From Streptomyces sp. R44 (GTDB taxonomy: Bacteria; Actinomycetota; Actinomycetes; Streptomycetales; Streptomycetaceae), in contig NZ_CP163444.1 in the NCBI RefSeq assembly GCF_041053105.1, positions 8,828,028-8,892,027 of the forward strand: a stretch of 64,000 nt of DNA, written 5' to 3'. The notes beneath the pieces are model-generated. The model was not told the DNA's origin. It searched no databases and was given only the letters and a program-made list of their open reading frames with translations. This document shows positions 60,856-64,000 of this stretch, piece after piece; position 1 is the stretch's first letter, and each line of letters opens with the position of its first letter. The translations under genes were made by a program, and so were the position numbers.

Positions 60856-63800
60856 CTGCTCCCCGCATGCGCGGGGATGGTCCCTCTGCCGGGATGGCCG
60901 CCGCGCCGCACATCCTCTGCTCCCCGCATGCGCGGGGATGGTCCCAAGAAGTACCGTGCCGGCTCGGTGGTTGTCGTCTGCTCCCCGCGCCTGCGGGGAT
61001 GGTCCCCAGAACACGCGGGCGACAGGCCAGTGGGGGAACTGCTCCCCGCACGTCTTGGGGATGGCCCCTTCCCGGCCGCGATGCTCAAGGCGCGGGCAAT
61101 CTGTTCCCCGCGCCTGTGGGGATGGTCCCACTCAGGCCCTCGGCACGGACTCCGTCCCGGACTGCTCCCCGCCTGCGTGGGGATGGTCCCTGCCCGTAGC
61201 GGTCGGTGTCCAGGACGATGCGCTGCTCCCCGTACGCGCGGGGATGGTCCCCATGGCCGAGACCGGCGGGATCTCCGGGGTCGCTGCTCCCCGTACGCGT
61301 GGGGATGGTCCCAGTGGCGCTCACGGACTGTTCGTTGGCGTCGGCTGCTCCCCGTACGCCCGGGGATGGTCCCTCCCGCAAGGCGGCGCTGAGTCTGGAC
61401 GTGCTCTGCTCCCCGTACGCGCGGGGATGGTCCCACCCGTGCCTGGCTCTGTGGAAGCGCATGGCGCTGCTCCCCGTACGCGTGGGGATGGTCCCGCTTC
61501 GCGAGTGCTGACAGTCAGGGCCTGGATCTGCTCCCCGTACGCGTCGCGGGGATGGTCCCGAACCGCTCAAGCAGGAGGAACAGACGGAGGACTGCTCCCT
61601 GCTCGCGCGGGGATGATCCCGCGGCGAGGTTTGCTCAGAGGTCAGTGGGGGACTGCTGCCCGCGTCCGCGGGGATGGCCCCAACGCCAGCGCGCACACGC
61701 TGGGTACGGCGATCTGCTCCCCGCTCGCGTGGGGATGGTCCCCCGTCGAGCCCGTACCGGACCGCGTACAGATCCTGCTCCCTGCTTGCGTGGGGATGGT
61801 CCCCCGCCCTGTAGCCGGTCGGCAAGCTCCGCCAACTGCTCCCCGTACGCGCGGGGATGGTCCGCCGACCGGGCGACACGCTCGTCGGCCCGCGTCTGCT
61901 CCCTGCCGGTGTGGAGATGGCCCGGAGACCCGCTTTCCGGTTGCGTGGGGATGGTCCCCCTCCGTGTGCACGACGTCGAGATTGGTGTGCTGCTCCTCGT
62001 ACGCGCGGGGATGGTCCCTTGGGGTCGAGGTAGAGCTCAGGTGCGCGGACCTGCTCCCCGCTGACGCGGGGATGGTCCCGGGGTGGTGGCGTCGAAGACG
62101 CAGACTCGCCACTGCTCCCCGCCTGCGTGGGGATGGTCCCAGGCACATGGGGGGTCCGCGGGCGGGTCGCTGTTGCTCCCCGCACTTGCGGGGATGATCC
62201 CGGGATCATCGGCTCGATCACGCCGACCGTGCGTTGCTTCCCGCTTGCGCGGGGTTGGTCCCACCGTGACGACCGAGGTCGTGAAGGCCGATGACTGCTC
62301 CCCGCGCTCGCGGGGATGTTCCCTCGGCGACGACTGGCAGGATCGACGCCAGGCCCTGCTCCCTGCGCCCGTGGGGAAGTCCCGAACCGGCCCTCCATGT
62401 CCCGGAGCCGGCCATCTGCTCCCCGCTCCTGCGGGGTGCGCGGCGACCTGCTCCCCGCCTGCGGGGCGATGGTCCCACCGACGCTCACATCGATGACGGG
62501 GGGTCCCCCTGCTCCCCGCCGGCGCTGAGTGCATGTATGAGGAGAACGTCCTGCTCCCTGCGCCCGTGAGGATGGCCCCGCCGGGGCCGCCACCGGCAAG
62601 AAGGGCTGCCCCTGCTCCCCGCTGGCGCGGGGATACCCGGGCCAGCGGGGCCTGCTCAGGACTGCTCCCCGCCTGTGCGGGGATGGTCTCGCCGTCACCC
62701 CGAACGCGGCCGAGGTGCTGCTCTGCTCCCCGCGCTCGCGGGGATGGTCCCAGGACCGGCACCACGCCGTGCGCGCTGGCGGCCTGCTCCCCGCGCTCGC
62801 GGGGATGGTCCCCGACCTCGGGACCCCCGAGACCCCAGCTCGCGTGGGGGATGGTCCCGGCGTCAAGGGCGGCCCGGTTCTCGCCGCGCTCTGCTCTCTG
62901 CTTGCGCGGGGATGGTCCCTTCGCGTCGGCCAGCGCCGACTGGTAGTCGTCCTGCTCCTCGCTTGCGCGGGGATGGCCGCCAAGGCCGGCGTGGTGTACG
63001 GCTGCTGCCCCCCGTCGGGACCATTCCCGCGCGCGGGGAGGGGATGGCCCCCGATGGACCAGGCGCACGCCCCCCCGCTCACGCTCCTGCTCCCTGCTTG
63101 CGGTGGGGATGGTCCCGCGGTGACCGGGCGGCCGAACGCATCGGTGCTCTGCTCCTCGCCTGTGCGGGGATGGTCCCCGCCGGCACGAGCACGTCGCGAA
63201 CTTCCGCATCTGCTCCCCGCCTGCGCGGGGATGGCCCCACACCGGCCCAGCTCGAGGCGTTCGAAGTCCTCTGCTCCCTGCGCCTGTGGGGATGGTCCCG
63301 TGTGGTGAGAGGGGTATCGGCATGAGCTGGTCTGTTCCCTGCCCTTGTGAGGATGGTCCCACCGACTTCCTGCGGCTCGGGGCGCCGCCGGCTGCTCCCC
63401 GCGCGCTGACGGGGTTGGTCCCCTCTACCCGACAAGCGCCCGGGCCCGAACTCCGTGCTCCCCGCTTGCGCGGGGGATGGTCCCCAGAACACGCGGGCGA
63501 CAGGCCAGTGGGGGAACTGCTCCCCTTACGCGCGGGGAGGGTTCCCAAGATCATTCTTGCCCAATTGGGCAAGAGCCCCGCTCCTCGTACGCGCGGGGAT
63601 GGCCTCATCCTGTTCCGTGCCGCGGCCAACATGGCCGCCTGCTCCCCGCTTGCGGTGGGGATGGCCCCCGGACGAAGAAGGGCGGGCTTCAGAGCGTCGC
63701 CTGCTTCCCGTACGCGTGGGGATGCCCCCAGACCTACCGCGTCCAGCTGACGCGGGGCTCCCTGCTCCCCGTACACGTGGGGATGGTTCGTGTTCCGGTC

Positions 63801-64000
63801 GCTTCGGTCGCTGTGCTGTGGCGGTTGTGGTGAGTGTCGGCCATGGCTGTGGTGTGCTTACCATCGCGCTCACCATGGCTGCTCCCCGTTTGTGCGGGGA
63901 TGGTCCGGGTCGGAGTCTGTAGGGGCCGTGGTCGGTGGTCTGCTCCCCGCGCCCGGGGGATGGTCCCCGTGCGACCGGTCCCGGGGTTACGGACGCCACC
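60856..64000 (+). CRISPR. CRISPR array E, runs off the window
   Basis: About 50 repeats at 61-nt period, beginning CTGCTCCCCGCATGCGCGGG. Loops include GTACGCGC, GCATGCGC, GCTTGCGC and GCACTTGC. Some units are broken (61925-61960, 62400-62530). The spacer at 61007-61038 recurs at 63485-63516. A gamma element is at 63788-63878, and repeats continue to the edge. Confidence 0.96.
63788..63878 (+). promoter_or_regulatory. Gamma element, copy 4
   Basis: GGTCGCTTCGGTCGCTGTG, then GTGGTGAGTG and GCGCTCACCATGG, ending at CTGCTCCCCG. Confidence 0.65.

Noticed and set aside
60827..64000. Long open frames (hundreds of codons) on both strands of array E
   Set aside because: They are regular 61-nt periodic translations of CRISPR repeats and spacers, not proteins.

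Overview
The window is about 70% G+C with strong third-position GC bias. It holds actinobacterial families (DUF6000, DUF6233, DUF4241, SUKH-3, PASTA-less Ser/Thr kinases, STAS/SpoIIE regulators) and type I-E-like CRISPR repeats of the streptomycete kind. It most likely comes from a Streptomyces chromosome, probably an accessory or arm region: it carries many insertion sequences, IS fragments, frameshifted genes and rearranged genes.

Layout. 1-9.4 kb: end of a PHP/HhH protein gene, an SDR oxidoreductase, a flavodoxin-like reductase, small conserved proteins, remnants of IS5/IS110 and of Ku, a STAS-GAF-PP2C phosphatase, a MarR-like regulator and a membrane Ser/Thr kinase. 10-15 kb: a tight minus-strand transport operon of the NMT1/THI5 type (two binding proteins, permease, ATPase, APH-like kinase). 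A TPP riboswitch and a cysteine-rich short ORF precede it. 15-20 kb: a rhodanese-type sulfurtransferase, a TauE/SafE permease, an Mrr-like nuclease with a repeat-containing membrane protein, and a DUF4241 protein. 20-32 kb: a decayed zone with IS21 fragments, a broken P450/FAD-oxidoreductase/SRPBCC group with an internal inversion, a YbdK-like ligase and small proteins. 33.7-36.0 kb: an IS5 element abutting an IS701-like element with CTAG target duplication. 36-43 kb: erythromycin-esterase-like protein, an initiator-tRNA-like gene, SUKH-3, DUF6000, and a GyrB-like ATPase-transducer protein that has lost its key catalytic residues.

43-64 kb: a CRISPR-rich region. A mini-array lies at 43.1-43.5 kb and a decayed array at 44.3 kb; further genes and a tandem pair of identical IS5 elements (47.86-50.10 kb) follow. 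From 56.8 kb to the window end there is almost continuous CRISPR array, roughly 95 repeat units with 29-nt repeats and mostly 32-nt spacers. No cas gene is present in the window. The repeats keep the stem but vary in the loop. Three families of leader-like sequence recur. The first (here alpha) has six copies, two of them without arrays. The second (beta) lies directly before the first repeat of two arrays. The third (gamma) has four copies embedded inside arrays. A SnoaL-like gene with the alpha element and the first repeats is duplicated at 42.7-43.2 and 59.4-59.9 kb.

The most unusual items are the array architecture, the catalytically dead GyrB-like protein, and the riboswitch-linked cysteine-rich ORF in the thiamine-type operon.
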